Assembly (NCBI GenBank): GCA_002386405.1
Contig: DGIP01000340.1
Location: 7,898 to 38,185 of the forward strand
Length of the DNA: 30,288 bases
From: Stenotrophomonas maltophilia
GTDB lineage: Bacteria > Pseudomonadota > Gammaproteobacteria > Xanthomonadales > Xanthomonadaceae
Reading direction: 5' to 3'
Shown: one piece after another, positions 15,171-22,885 of the stretch
Layout of the letters: the number at the start of each line of letters is the position of its first letter
How positions within the stretch are numbered: the stretch's first letter is position 1
Notes under the pieces: model-generated
What the model saw: the letters and a program-made list of their open reading frames with translations, nothing else
Databases searched by the model: none
Told to the model about the DNA's origin: nothing
Position numbers and translations under genes: made by a program

Positions 15171-15479
15171 ATGGCAAGCAAGCCAGTCCTCGTTGCTTTC
15201 GATCCCGCGGATCATCTGGTCGACGATGCGGCCATTGCGCAGTACCTCACCGAGGCACTTTGCGCGGATGACGCCGCGCATTTCCAGGATGCACTCCAAG
15301 TGGTGGCGCGCGCCCGTGGCATGGCGCAGATTGCGGAGGCCTCTGGCCTCGGGCGGGAGAGTCTCTACAAGGCACTCAAGCCGGGCGCGCATCCCCGCTT
15401 CGACACCGTTCAACGGGTGCTTGGCGCTCTCGGTGTGCGCTTGATCATCGAGCCCCTCGAACAGCCAGGTACGGCCTGA
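15171..15479 (+). CDS. Orphan addiction-module antidote-like protein (HigA-type HTH)
   Basis: This 102-residue protein matches the addiction-module antidote pattern. The N-terminal FDPADHLVDDAAIAQYLTEAL is followed by DALQVVARARGMAQIAEASGLGRESLYKAL, a Cro/C1-like helix-turn-helix, and ends FDTVQRVLGALGVRLIIEPL. Such proteins neutralise a RelE/HigB-type toxin and repress their own operon. Here no toxin gene lies in front: a DUF4124 gene ends 63 bp upstream and a convergent aminotransferase ends 6 bp after the stop. It is therefore an orphan, perhaps now only a repressor. The ATG at 15171 is 6 nt after a -10 and 9 nt after a perfect palindrome. An in-frame upstream extension runs through the operator and is rejected. 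Confidence 0.82.
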   Translation: MASKPVLVAFDPADHLVDDAAIAQYLTEALCADDAAHFQDALQVVARARGMAQIAEASGLGRESLYKALKPGAHPRFDTVQRVLGALGVRLIIEPLEQPGTA

Positions 15480-15485
15480 CATCCA

Positions 15486-16712
15486 TCAGGCAAGCGCGCG
15501 GATGGCGTCGATCAGCGACCGCATCTGCGCGGGTGTGGTGAAGATGCCGGGTGTCACGCGTACGCAGGCGCCGGACGCCAACCCTTCGCGGGCCACCACG
15601 AAGACACCGGACTCTTGCAGCATGCGCTCGGCCGTGGCGGTGTTGGCCTCCAGGCTGACCTGCCCGCGCAGGCGGAAGGCGGCGATGGCGCTGGACAGAC
15701 GCGGATCCGGTGACGCCAGCAGCTGGATCCGGCCGTCTTCGCGCAGCGCATCCAGCCACTGGTTGCGCAGGCGCAGCAGGCGGGCGCGCTTGTTGGCCAC
15801 GCCGATCCGCTGGTGCAGCGACAATGCTGCCGGCAAGGCCATCACCGCCGCGAAGTTGACCGTGCCGGTGTGGACGCGGCTGTCGATATCGCCGGTGGCC
15901 GCCTCGCCCATGCAGGGATCCAGGTCCTGCACACGGCCGCGCCGCACGTAGAGCGCGCCCAGGCCAACCGGCGCGCCGATCCACTTGTGCAGGTTGATGC
16001 CGACGAAATCCGCGCCCAGCGCGTGCAGCGGCGTGTCGACCTGGCCGATGCCATGTGCCGCATCCAGCACCACGTCCGCGCCGGCCGCGCGGGCCAGCGC
16101 GCTGATCTCCGCCACCGGCAGCAGCATGCCATTGCGGTGGCCAACCTGGGTGAGCAGCAGCAGGCGGGTGCGCGGGTAGCGCGCCAGCGCCTGGTGGTAG
16201 GCGTCCACGATGCCGTCGTGGTCGAATGGCTCCGGCAGCACGATGCGCTGTACGTCCACTCCCCTGCGCTCACGCAGCCACTGCATCGCAGCGATCGCGC
16301 TTTCGTGGTCGGTGTCTGCATGCAGCACGGTATCGCCCGGAGACAGGCGCCGATAGCCTGCCATCAGCACCTGCATCGCTTCGGTTGCGCCCCGGGTCAG
16401 CGCGATCTCATCGGCGCCCACGCCCAGCGCGTCGGCCAGCGTTGCACGCGCGTGTTCCAGCAACGGCGGGAACTCCCGTCGCCCGAACCACGCGTTGTCA
16501 CGGTTCACCCGCGCCGTGGCGCGCTGGTAGGCCTCCAACACCGGCCGGGCCATGGAACCCCAGTAGCCGTTGTCGAGCATGACCACCTCATCGGTAAGGT
16601 CGTACAACGCCCCTACCTTGGACCACCACTCTTCGTCGGCTGCCAGCGCGGCAGGGTCGCGCCCGGCGGCATCGGGCAGTGCGTCGCGATCGTGCAGGTC
16701 TGCGTCGGTCAT
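15486..16712 (-). CDS. Class V aminotransferase family PLP enzyme (isopenicillin-N-epimerase-like)
   Basis: This 408-residue PLP-dependent enzyme has the class V fold shared by NifS/CsdA, CefD and related enzymes. LTRGATEAMQVLMAGY (about 106-120) binds the cofactor phosphate. Asp217 and His220 in VVLDAAHGIGQVDTP stack on the pyridine ring. Lys243 in INLHKWIGAPVGLGALYV should form the Schiff base. There is no catalytic-Cys loop of a desulfurase. NLHKW and the overall order resemble the CefD-like subgroup, whose members vary in reaction, so I do not name a substrate. The ATG at 16712 follows a GATACT element by 6 nt. The gene converges on the antitoxin-like gene with a 6-bp gap. Confidence 0.85.
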   Translation of the reverse strand: MTDADLHDRDALPDAAGRDPAALAADEEWWSKVGALYDLTDEVVMLDNGYWGSMARPVLEAYQRATARVNRDNAWFGRREFPPLLEHARATLADALGVGADEIALTRGATEAMQVLMAGYRRLSPGDTVLHADTDHESAIAAMQWLRERRGVDVQRIVLPEPFDHDGIVDAYHQALARYPRTRLLLLTQVGHRNGMLLPVAEISALARAAGADVVLDAAHGIGQVDTPLHALGADFVGINLHKWIGAPVGLGALYVRRGRVQDLDPCMGEAATGDIDSRVHTGTVNFAAVMALPAALSLHQRIGVANKRARLLRLRNQWLDALREDGRIQLLASPDPRLSSAIAAFRLRGQVSLEANTATAERMLQESGVFVVAREGLASGACVRVTPGIFTTPAQMRSLIDAIRALA

Positions 16713-16718
16713 GCCACC

Positions 16719-16724
16719 AGTATC
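16719..16724 (-). promoter_or_regulatory. -10 of the class V aminotransferase gene, probably leaderless
   Basis: On the minus strand GATACT, then 6 nt, then the ATG at 16712. It follows the same layout as several other genes in this window, with no Shine-Dalgarno sequence and no clear -35. Confidence 0.4.
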
Positions 16725-16770
16725 GCAGCGGCAGCGAGAAGAGCCGGTAACGCCAGACCATCAATCAACC

Positions 16771-16800
16771 TTGCCGAAGCGAATGATAATGACTATCATT
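16771..16800 (+). promoter_or_regulatory. Fur-regulated promoter of the PepSY iron operon
   Basis: TTGCCG (16771-16776), a 17-bp spacer and TATCAT (16794-16799) form a sigma-70-type promoter. The inverted repeat AATGATA-N5-TATCATT (16782-16800) is a near-ideal Fur box covering the spacer and -10, so Fe-loaded Fur should block transcription. The predicted start near 16806 leaves a leader of roughly 190 nt. Confidence 0.88.
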
Positions 16801-16938
16801 ACCGCATTGGATGCTTCCCCGATGCCGTCCTGCGCGCTGCCGATGGTGGCGCTGCCATGGGCGCGATGGGGCAGCAACGTTCTCCAGGGATACCCCCGCC
16901 CTGTGCGGCGGCTTGGCCACGGATGGCCACCCTCCCCC

Positions 16939-16962
16939 CGTCACCGGCCCCGGCCGGTGACG
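16939..16962 (+). other. Perfect hairpin in the 5' leader of the PepSY operon
   Basis: CGTCACCGGCC and GGCCGGTGACG form an 11-bp perfect stem with a 2-nt CC loop. It lies 31 bp before the DUF3649 start. It has no T-tract, so it is a candidate leader structure rather than a terminator. Confidence 0.55.
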
Positions 16963-16993
16963 TTCGTTGTTCGACCCGACATTGCAGGTTCCC

Positions 16994-17317
16994 GTGGACA
17001 GCACGCCTGATGCCAGCTGGTTCAACCGTTTCGGCGGTTTCTTCACCCGCCCCTGGCTGGGAGTGCTGTCGCGTTCAATGGCCGCGATCATCGGCGGTTA
17101 CGCGCTGGCCGCCACCTGCGCGATGTTCTTCGCCGTGGCCCTGCCCATCGCCCGTGCCCAGGCGGTGCTGACCGGCATGCTCGTCGCCATCGTGCTGTGC
17201 GCCTGCGCGGCGCTGTGGGCGTTCGCCACCCGCACCGCGTTGCGCGCCTGGATCGGCATTGCTGCGCCTACCGCGCTGTTCTGGCTGGGCACGCTCGCAC
17301 TGGGAGCACGTGCATGA
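16994..17317 (+). CDS. DUF3649 family small membrane protein (iron-uptake associated)
   Basis: This protein of about 107 residues has three likely transmembrane helices (AAIIGGYALAATCAMFFAVAL, VLTGMLVAIVLCACAALWAF, and a C-terminal WIGIAAPTALFWLGTLALG), the DUF3649 layout. Such proteins are found beside PepSY and DUF3325 genes in siderophore-uptake loci, so it probably supports ferric reduction or transport in the inner membrane. I chose the GTG at 16994, which follows GCAGG at workable spacing; a TTG at 16967 would add nine residues. Its stop overlaps the PepSY gene start by 4 bp (ATGA). It is the first gene of the Fur-controlled operon. Confidence 0.78.
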   Translation: MDSTPDASWFNRFGGFFTRPWLGVLSRSMAAIIGGYALAATCAMFFAVALPIARAQAVLTGMLVAIVLCACAALWAFATRTALRAWIGIAAPTALFWLGTLALGARA

Positions 17318-18951
17318 AGAATGGATTCCGCCAGTCCATGGCCTGGCTGCACACCTGGACCGGGCTGCTGGTGGGCTGGCTGCTGCTGCTCATCTTCATG
17401 GCCGGCACCGCCAGCTACTACCGCGAAGAAATCAGCCGCTGGATGCGCCCGGAGCTGCCGCGCAGCAGCGTGTCCACCGAGGTGGCCGCCGAGCGCGCGG
17501 TGGCGTTCCTGCAGCACAGGGCGCCGCAGGCCGAAAGCTGGAACGTGACCCTGCCCGACCCGCGCAACCCGGCCATGCGCATGTTCTGGCGCAACCCCGA
17601 ATCCATGGTGAAACCGCCTGCCGAAGGCGAAAAACGCCGCCGCGGCGGTGGCCGTTTCGGCGATGCCACGGTGGACCCGGCCAGCGGCGAGGAAGTGGCC
17701 GCGCGCGAAACCCGCGGCGGCGACTTCTTCTACCGCCTGCATTTCGACCTGCATTACATCCCGGTGCTGTGGGCGCGTTACCTGGTGGGTTTCTGCGCGA
17801 TGTTCATGCTGGTGGCGATCATCACCGGGGTGATCACCCACAAGAAGATCTTCAAGGACTTCTTCACCTTCCGGCCTGAAAAAGGCTTGCGTTCGTGGCT
17901 GGACTTCCACAACGTCAGCGCGGTGATGGCCCTGCCCTACCACGCGATGATCACCTACACCGGCATCGTCACGCTGATGTTCATGTACCTGCCGCAGGGG
18001 GTGAGCGTGGCCTATCCGAAGGACGAGGATGCGTTCTTCAGCGAGGCCTTCGCACGCTTGGCCGATCCGGCCGACCCCGCCGAAGGCAGCGCCGCTCCAC
18101 TGCCGATCCAGCAGCTGCTCGACAGTGCGCGTGCCGAATGGAAGGGCGCGCAGGTCAGCGGCTTCACCGTGTTCCACCCGGGCGCGGCCAATGCGGTGAT
18201 CGACATCTACCAGCGCGACGGCAAGCGTCTGTCGGTCGACACACCTTCGCTGCGCTACAACGCGGTCAGCGGCGCGTTGATCGAGACCAGCCCGGTGCCC
18301 GGTGGCGCCACCCACACCCGTGGCGTCATGTACGGCATGCACCTGGCCCGCTTTGCGGACTGGGGCCTGCGCGCCCTGTTCTTCCTGTCCGGCCTGGTCG
18401 GTTGCCTGATGGTGGCCAGCGGCGTGGTGCTGTGGGCGGTCAAGGAGCGCCCCAAGCACGCCAAGGCCGGCCGGATCGGCTTCGGCCTGCGCCTGGTGGA
18501 TGCGCTCAACATCGGCGCCGTGGCCGGCCTGCCGATCGCGTTTGCCGCCTATTTCTGGGGTAACCGCCTGCTGCCGCTGCAGATCGCGGAGCGTTCCGAC
18601 GCGGAAGCGAGCGTGTTCTTCTATGCCTGGGGCGCCGCCCTGCTGGCGGCCTTCCTCTGGCCCAAGCGGTTGATGTGGGCCTGGCAGCTGTACCTGGGCG
18701 CGGCCTTGTTTGCGCTGATCCCGGTGATCAACGCGCTCACCACGCAGGCTCACCTCGGCGTGACCCTGCGCACGGGCGACTGGGCGCTGGCCGGGTTCGA
18801 CCTCGTGATGCTCGCCTTCGGCGCGATGCTGGCGTACTGCGGCCTGCGCATGCAGCGTTGGCAGCCGGCGCTGAGCGCAGCGGAGAAGAAGAAGCGCCAG
18901 GCCGCTGCAGTTGCAGCCGCCACCCGCAACACTGCCGAGGCCAACGCATGA
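17314..18951 (+). CDS. PepSY-associated TM helix protein, probable ferric-siderophore reductase
   Basis: This 545-residue inner-membrane protein belongs to the PepSY-TM family, which includes P. aeruginosa FpvG, a pyoverdine-iron reductase. The first helix carries WLHTWTGLLVGWLLLLIFMAGTASYY. After a periplasmic domain come HFDLHYIPVLWARYLVGFCAMFMLVAIITGVITHKK, DFHNVSAVMALPYHAMITYTG, and YGMHLARFADWGLRALFFLSGLVGCLMVASGVVLW, then further C-terminal helices. Histidines at helix ends could bind heme. A Lys/Arg/Gly stretch (about residues 107-114, EKRRRGGGR) interrupts the periplasmic loop. It overlaps both neighbours by 4 bp, so the three genes form one translationally coupled operon under Fur. 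Whether electrons go to a siderophore complex is inferred from the family. Confidence 0.85.
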   Translation: MKNGFRQSMAWLHTWTGLLVGWLLLLIFMAGTASYYREEISRWMRPELPRSSVSTEVAAERAVAFLQHRAPQAESWNVTLPDPRNPAMRMFWRNPESMVKPPAEGEKRRRGGGRFGDATVDPASGEEVAARETRGGDFFYRLHFDLHYIPVLWARYLVGFCAMFMLVAIITGVITHKKIFKDFFTFRPEKGLRSWLDFHNVSAVMALPYHAMITYTGIVTLMFMYLPQGVSVAYPKDEDAFFSEAFARLADPADPAEGSAAPLPIQQLLDSARAEWKGAQVSGFTVFHPGAANAVIDIYQRDGKRLSVDTPSLRYNAVSGALIETSPVPGGATHTRGVMYGMHLARFADWGLRALFFLSGLVGCLMVASGVVLWAVKERPKHAKAGRIGFGLRLVDALNIGAVAGLPIAFAAYFWGNRLLPLQIAERSDAEASVFFYAWGAALLAAFLWPKRLMWAWQLYLGAALFALIPVINALTTQAHLGVTLRTGDWALAGFDLVMLAFGAMLAYCGLRMQRWQPALSAAEKKKRQAAAVAAATRNTAEANA

Positions 18952-19277
18952 TGCTGCTGGCGCTCACCTTGAATTTTTCGGCGTTCACCGCGCTGTCGCT
19001 GGCGATGGAAAAGCACCAGCTCGACCTGCACGGCAAGGCGCACGCCGGGCCCGCGCGCATGCGCCTGTGGCGCTGGCTGGGCTGGGCATTGCTGGCCACC
19101 GCATTTGGCCTGTGCGTGGCTGACCACGGCTGGGCCGCCGGCCCGGTGCTGTGGATGGGCGCGATGACGATCAGCGGCCTGCTGATCGCCTTCGGCCTGT
19201 ATCCCTGGCGACCGCGCTGGATCGCGCCGCTGGCCTGGGCATTACCCGTGATCGGGCTGGCGGCGGCTGCGCTGTAA
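18948..19277 (+). CDS. DUF3325 family small membrane protein (iron-uptake associated)
   Basis: This 109-residue protein has three or four hydrophobic helices (LLALTLNFSAFTALSLAM, LGWALLATAFGLCVADHGWAA, VLWMGAMTISGLLIAFGLYPW, IAPLAWALPVIGLAAAAL). The start FSAFTALSLAMEKHQ is the DUF3325 hallmark. It is the last gene of the DUF3649-PepSY-DUF3325 operon, joined by an ATGA overlap. Its role is unknown, but the arrangement recurs in siderophore loci. A second ATG follows immediately at 18951. A cluster of SMAG hairpins starts right after the stop. Confidence 0.82.
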   Translation: MMLLALTLNFSAFTALSLAMEKHQLDLHGKAHAGPARMRLWRWLGWALLATAFGLCVADHGWAAGPVLWMGAMTISGLLIAFGLYPWRPRWIAPLAWALPVIGLAAAAL

Positions 19278-19281
19278 GCCC

Positions 19282-19370
19282 GCCACGACCAACGGTCGTG
19301 GCCTACCGATGTTGGCACGACCAACGGTCGTGGCCTACCGATGTTGGCACGACCAACGTTCGTGGCCTGC
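19282..19370 (-). repeat. Three tandem SMAG-type hairpins with a 32-bp period
   Basis: Copies at 19282-19306, 19315-19338 and 19347-19370 share the stem CACGACC, loop AAC, GGTCGTG (GGTAGGCC head on the minus strand), each followed by CGATGTTG. The CTAC heads are exactly 32 bp apart. In the third copy the head is CTGC and the stem has one change (GTTCGTG). There are no spacers of unrelated sequence, so this is not CRISPR. Confidence 0.8.
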
Positions 19371-19381
19371 CGATGTTGCCG

Positions 19382-19407
19382 GTAGGTGCCCACCGTTGGT
19401 GGGCACG
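19382..19407 (+). repeat. SMAG-type hairpin facing the tandem array
   Basis: GTAG, then GTGCCCACC, loop GTT, GGTGGGCAC. It has the same loop as the neighbouring copies but a different stem. It lies six bases before the rlmKL stop codon and may fold at the 3' end of that mRNA. Confidence 0.75.
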
Positions 19408-19412
19408 CAACC

Positions 19413-21557
19413 TCAGGCGCCGAAGCGCCGGATCTCCCATGCGCGATGGATGCGAGGATTGCGCTCGAAATCCTCGCCGATGGTGTCCGCGGAAATCTCG
19501 CGGCACTCGGCGAATTCCTTGATCGCTTCCTCGTCCAGCTTGAAGCGGCGGAAGTTGTTCGAGAAATACAGCACGCCTTCCGGGCTCAACCGCGCCACGG
19601 CCGCACGCAGCAACCGCACGTGCTCGCGCTGCACGTCGAAATCCTCGGCACGGGCGGAGTTGGAGAACGTCGGCGGGTCGCAGAAGATCACATCGAAGCG
19701 ATGCCGCTCGGCTTCCAGCCAGGCCAATGCATCGGCCTGGATCAGCTGGTGCTGGCTGCCGCCCTTGCCGTTCAGGGCAAGGTTGTCGGCACACCACTGC
19801 AGGTAGGTGCCGGACAGGTCCACGCTGGTGGTGGAAGCCGCACCGGCCACTGCCGCCTGCACGCTGGCCACGCCGGTGTAGCAGAACAGGTTGAGGAAGC
19901 GCTTGCCCTGCGCTTCCTTGGCCATGTGCCAACGCAGCGGGCGGTGGTCCAGGAACAGGCCGGTGTCCAGGTAATCGAACAGGTTCACGCGCAGCAGCGC
20001 ATCGTTTTCGCGCACCAGCACGAATTCGCCGCGCTGCTCGAAGCGGCCGTACTTGCTGCCGCCCTTGCCGCGTTCACGCGACTTCAGCGCCACCTGCTCG
20101 GCCGGCACCTGGAACACCTCGCGCGCGGCCGAGAGCAGCTCGTTGCGGCGGCGGCGCACGTCCACGTCGGGAATCGTGGCTGGCGCGGCGTATTCCTGCA
20201 CATGCAGGAAGGTGCGGCCCGCACCACCATCTTCTTCGTACACGTCGATGGCGGCGGCGTACTCGGGCAGGTCGGCGTCGTACACGCGGTAGCAGGTGAC
20301 CTGCTCGCGCGCCTTCCAGGTCTTGAACTTGCGGATGTTCTTGCGCAGCCGGTTGGCCACCATCTGCGCGCCCTCGCTGAGCTCGCGCGGCTGGCCGGCA
20401 TTCTCACGCTGCGGCACGGCGATGGGGTCGCACACGATCAACGCGCACTCGATGGCACCGTTGAACAGCTGGTACTTCTTGTTCGCGCGCAGGCCGGTGG
20501 CAAATGCCAGTTCGGCGCTGCCGCACAGCAGGCTGGCCCGCCACTGCGGCACGGCGCGCTTGAGCGCATCGCCCAGGCGGCGATACAGCACCGCATCGGC
20601 GGCCAGGCGCTCGTCATACGGCGGGTTGCACACCACGCAACCGGTTTCCTGCGGCGGCACCTGCACATCGGCCACGTCGCGCACGCCGAACCAGATCGCC
20701 TCGGCGACACCGGCGGTTTCCGCGTTCTCCTTGGCCGCGCGGATGGCATGCGGGTCGATGTCGCTGCCGTGGATGACCTGCTTGAGCGCGGCGCGCCCGG
20801 CCTGCTCGCGGGTGCGTGCGTCGGCCATCAGGGCGTTCCAGGCGTCACGATCGAAGCCCAGCCAGCGGCTCGGCGGAATGCTGCCGTGGCGCTGCAGGCC
20901 CGGAGCGACGTCGGCGGCCATCAGCGCGCCTTCGATCAGCAGCGTGCCGCTGCCGCACATCGGGTCGAGCAGGCCACCGCCTTCGGCGTGGATCTTGGGC
21001 CAGTTGGCGCGCATCAGCACGGCCGCCGCCAGGTTTTCCTTCAGCGGTGCTTCGTTCTGCGCCATGCGCCAGCCGCGCCGGTGCATCGGACCACCCCCCA
21101 GGTCGATCGAGATCGAAGCGCGACCCTTGCGCAGCGACAGGTTGATGCGCACGTCCGGGAACTCGGTGTTCACCGACGGCCGCTCCAGGCCCTGCGCGCG
21201 CAGGCTGTCGACCACGCCGTCCTTGACCCGCTGCGCGGCAAAGCGCGCGTGGGTGATTTCGGTGCCCGACACATGGGCGTCCACCGACAGGGTCAGCTCG
21301 GGGCTGATGTGCTGCTCCCACGGCATCGACGACACGCCCTGGTACAGCGATCCCTCGTCCGGGCAGTCGAACTCGGCCAGCGGCCACAGCACCCGGCTGG
21401 CCAGGCGCGACCACAGCACCACCTTCAGCGCCTGCGGCAGCTCGCCCTCGGCATTGACGCCGGAAATGGTGGCAGTGGCCCTGGGCAGGCCCAGCGCCAG
21501 CAGTTCGTCGGCGAGCAGGTACTCCAGGCCCTTGGCGCAGGAAACAAAGAATTTCAC
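19413..21557 (-). CDS. rlmKL: Bifunctional 23S rRNA methyltransferase RlmKL (m2G2445 / m7G2069)
   Basis: This 714-residue two-domain SAM methyltransferase modifies helix 74 region guanines of 23S rRNA. An N-terminal THUMP domain ([22 protein letters not shown] onward) precedes the RlmL domain, with [28 protein letters not shown] binding SAM and [12 protein letters not shown] as the NPPY catalytic motif. The C-terminal RlmK domain has [31 protein letters not shown] for SAM and [15 protein letters not shown] chose the GTG at 21557 because the protein then begins [15 protein letters not shown], the usual family start, and its length is close to E. coli RlmL (702). An in-frame ATG at 21638 would add 27 Pro/Ala-rich residues. 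It converges on the DUF3325 gene through the SMAG cluster. Confidence 0.92.
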   Translation of the reverse strand: MKFFVSCAKGLEYLLADELLALGLPRATATISGVNAEGELPQALKVVLWSRLASRVLWPLAEFDCPDEGSLYQGVSSMPWEQHISPELTLSVDAHVSGTEITHARFAAQRVKDGVVDSLRAQGLERPSVNTEFPDVRINLSLRKGRASISIDLGGGPMHRRGWRMAQNEAPLKENLAAAVLMRANWPKIHAEGGGLLDPMCGSGTLLIEGALMAADVAPGLQRHGSIPPSRWLGFDRDAWNALMADARTREQAGRAALKQVIHGSDIDPHAIRAAKENAETAGVAEAIWFGVRDVADVQVPPQETGCVVCNPPYDERLAADAVLYRRLGDALKRAVPQWRASLLCGSAELAFATGLRANKKYQLFNGAIECALIVCDPIAVPQRENAGQPRELSEGAQMVANRLRKNIRKFKTWKAREQVTCYRVYDADLPEYAAAIDVYEEDGGAGRTFLHVQEYAAPATIPDVDVRRRRNELLSAAREVFQVPAEQVALKSRERGKGGSKYGRFEQRGEFVLVRENDALLRVNLFDYLDTGLFLDHRPLRWHMAKEAQGKRFLNLFCYTGVASVQAAVAGAASTTSVDLSGTYLQWCADNLALNGKGGSQHQLIQADALAWLEAERHRFDVIFCDPPTFSNSARAEDFDVQREHVRLLRAAVARLSPEGVLYFSNNFRRFKLDEEAIKEFAECREISADTIGEDFERNPRIHRAWEIRRFGA

Positions 21558-21705
21558 GGGATCGGTATCGCAGGTCAGCAGGAAGGGGGTGCCCACGGGC
21601 ACCGCAGGCGGCCCGGGCGCAGGCGCCGGACCGTCCATTGTACGTGACCCGGCCGGAATCGCCCCGGGACGCCCTGCGGCGCATGCCAACCGCTGGTCGC
21701 CTCCG

Positions 21706-21733
21706 GTAGGTACCCACCGTTGGTGGGTACGCG
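21706..21733 (+). repeat. SMAG-type hairpin
   Basis: GTAG, then GTACCCACC, loop GTT, GGTGGGTAC. It abuts the stop codon of the alpha/beta hydrolase gene (21734) and lies upstream of rlmKL on the same strand. Confidence 0.75.
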
Positions 21734-22264
21734 TCAAAGGCTCAGAAGCAGCGCCTCGAACGCCTGCGCCGACGCATCCACATGGTCGTTGAGCCGGTGC
21801 CCGTCATCCACCAGCAGCAGCCGCGCCGCGCGCGCCTGGGCCCAGGCGATCACATCGGTGGCCGGAATCAGCTCGTCGTGCCAGGCGTGGACCACGCTGA
21901 TGGGCACGCGGGCGGCGTCCAGAGCCGGCATCGGCCCCATCCGGGTCGGCGGCACCATCAGGAACAGGCCCCGGGTGGGCACCTGCAGCGAGGCGATGGC
22001 GGAAATGTAGGCGCCCAGCGAGGACCCGGCCAGCACCACCGGGCCCTGGGACGCGGCGGCGGCGCTGGCACGCTCGACCAGGCGCTGCAGGCGGGCGCGG
22101 ACATCGCCCACGCTGCTGACCTCCCGCAGGGCATCCAGGTCGGTGTAGTCCGGGCGTTCATGGGTCCAGCCCAGCCGCTGGGCCACGTCGGCCAGTGCGG
22201 TCACCTTGGTGGCGTCCGGGCCGCTTTCGAAGCCGTGGGAAAGAATGCAGTGGCCGCGGCTCAT
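21734..22264 (-). CDS. Small alpha/beta-hydrolase fold protein (YqiA-like)
   Basis: This 176-residue minimal alpha/beta hydrolase has the catalytic triad in order. The nucleophile is Ser82 in GSSLGAY, the acid is probably Asp130 in HAWHDELIP, and the base is His156 in DDGHRL. The oxyanion region is [12 protein letters not shown] near the N-terminus. The fold lacks a lid, as in YqiA/UPF0227-type esterases, so small esters are likely substrates; the natural one is unknown. It has no signal peptide and should be cytoplasmic. It lies upstream of rlmKL on the same strand but is separated by a SMAG hairpin. It is divergent from the amidase gene, with 57 bp between the starts. Confidence 0.85.
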   Translation of the reverse strand: MSRGHCILSHGFESGPDATKVTALADVAQRLGWTHERPDYTDLDALREVSSVGDVRARLQRLVERASAAAASQGPVVLAGSSLGAYISAIASLQVPTRGLFLMVPPTRMGPMPALDAARVPISVVHAWHDELIPATDVIAWAQARAARLLLVDDGHRLNDHVDASAQAFEALLLSL

Positions 22265-22306
22265 GCAGCCACCGCGTGAAAATCGATATCAGCGCTCATG
22301 CCCGAA

Positions 22307-22315
22307 TGCTAGCAT
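22307..22315 (+). promoter_or_regulatory. Extended -10 of the amidase gene, probably leaderless
   Basis: TGCTAGCAT fits TG-n-TAnnnT and ends 6 nt before the ATG at 22322. It also forms most of the 10-bp palindrome ATGCTAGCAT. No Shine-Dalgarno sequence is present. Confidence 0.5.
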
Positions 22316-22321
22316 CGGCGC

Positions 22322-22885
22322 ATGCCCGACCGCGCCCCGCCCCGCATCGACCAACAGCTGCTGCCCTATGTCGAGCAGTTGGGTGCGCGCGCGCCGGACG
22401 ACATCGACCTGGTGGTGATCCACTGCACCGAACTGCCGGACCTGGCCATGGCGCGCAGCTACGGCGAACGCGTGCTGTACGACAGCGGCAGCGGCAACAG
22501 CGGGCACTACTACATCGACCGCGACGGCCGCATCGTCCAGTACGTCCCGGTCGAGCGCACCGCCCACCATGTCAGCGGCTACAACCCGCGCTCCATCGGC
22601 ATCGAACTGGTCAATACCGGCCGCTACCCGCACTGGCTGGACTCGCGCCACCAGGCGATGGACGAACCGTACCCGGACGCCCAGATCGCGGCCCTGATCG
22701 ACCTGTTGCAGCACCTGTGCGACACCCTGCCCGGCCTGCAGCACATCGCCGGCCACGAGGCGCTGGACACGCGCGAAGAGGTGGCCAGCGATGACCCGGA
22801 CCGCCGCGTGCCGCGCAAACGCGACCCGGGCCCGTTGTTCCCGTGGCCGCGGGTGCTGGCGGCCGTTCCGTTGACTACGTTGTAG
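22322..22885 (+). CDS. N-acetylmuramoyl-L-alanine amidase, AmpD type (Amidase_2)
   Basis: This 187-residue zinc amidase should cleave the bond between MurNAc (or anhydro-MurNAc) and L-Ala of peptidoglycan or recycled muropeptides. Zinc ligands are His34 (VVIHCTE), His145 (AGHEALD) and Asp168, with Lys166 in KRDPGPLFPW, the AmpD K-x-D-P-G-P arrangement. Glu95 in SIGIELVN is the conserved partner. GHYYIDRDGRIVQYV and AHHVSGYNPRSIGIEL are typical. There is no signal peptide, so it is probably cytoplasmic and works in cell-wall recycling, as AmpD does. It may be ampD itself or a paralogue; loss of AmpD derepresses beta-lactamase in related bacteria. The end overlaps the sulfurtransferase gene by 11 bp tail to tail. 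Confidence 0.9.
   Translation: MPDRAPPRIDQQLLPYVEQLGARAPDDIDLVVIHCTELPDLAMARSYGERVLYDSGSGNSGHYYIDRDGRIVQYVPVERTAHHVSGYNPRSIGIELVNTGRYPHWLDSRHQAMDEPYPDAQIAALIDLLQHLCDTLPGLQHIAGHEALDTREEVASDDPDRRVPRKRDPGPLFPWPRVLAAVPLTTL

Noticed and set aside
17098..18753. Minus-strand 551-codon frame opposite the PepSY gene
   Set aside because: It is antisense to a gene with clear membrane motifs and has no recognisable domain.
19282..19380. Possible CRISPR-like array (three repeats, 32-bp period)
   Set aside because: The whole 32-bp unit repeats with no unique spacers, and the units are palindromic SMAG hairpins.
21558..21638. Upstream ATG start for rlmKL at 21638
   Set aside because: It adds 27 Pro/Ala-rich residues before [10 protein letters not shown], the usual family start, and has no better ribosome-binding site. 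It is not fully excluded.
19386..21647. Long plus-strand open frame (753 codons) opposite rlmKL
   Set aside because: It mirrors the rlmKL codons, has no domain motif, and starts inside a SMAG hairpin.
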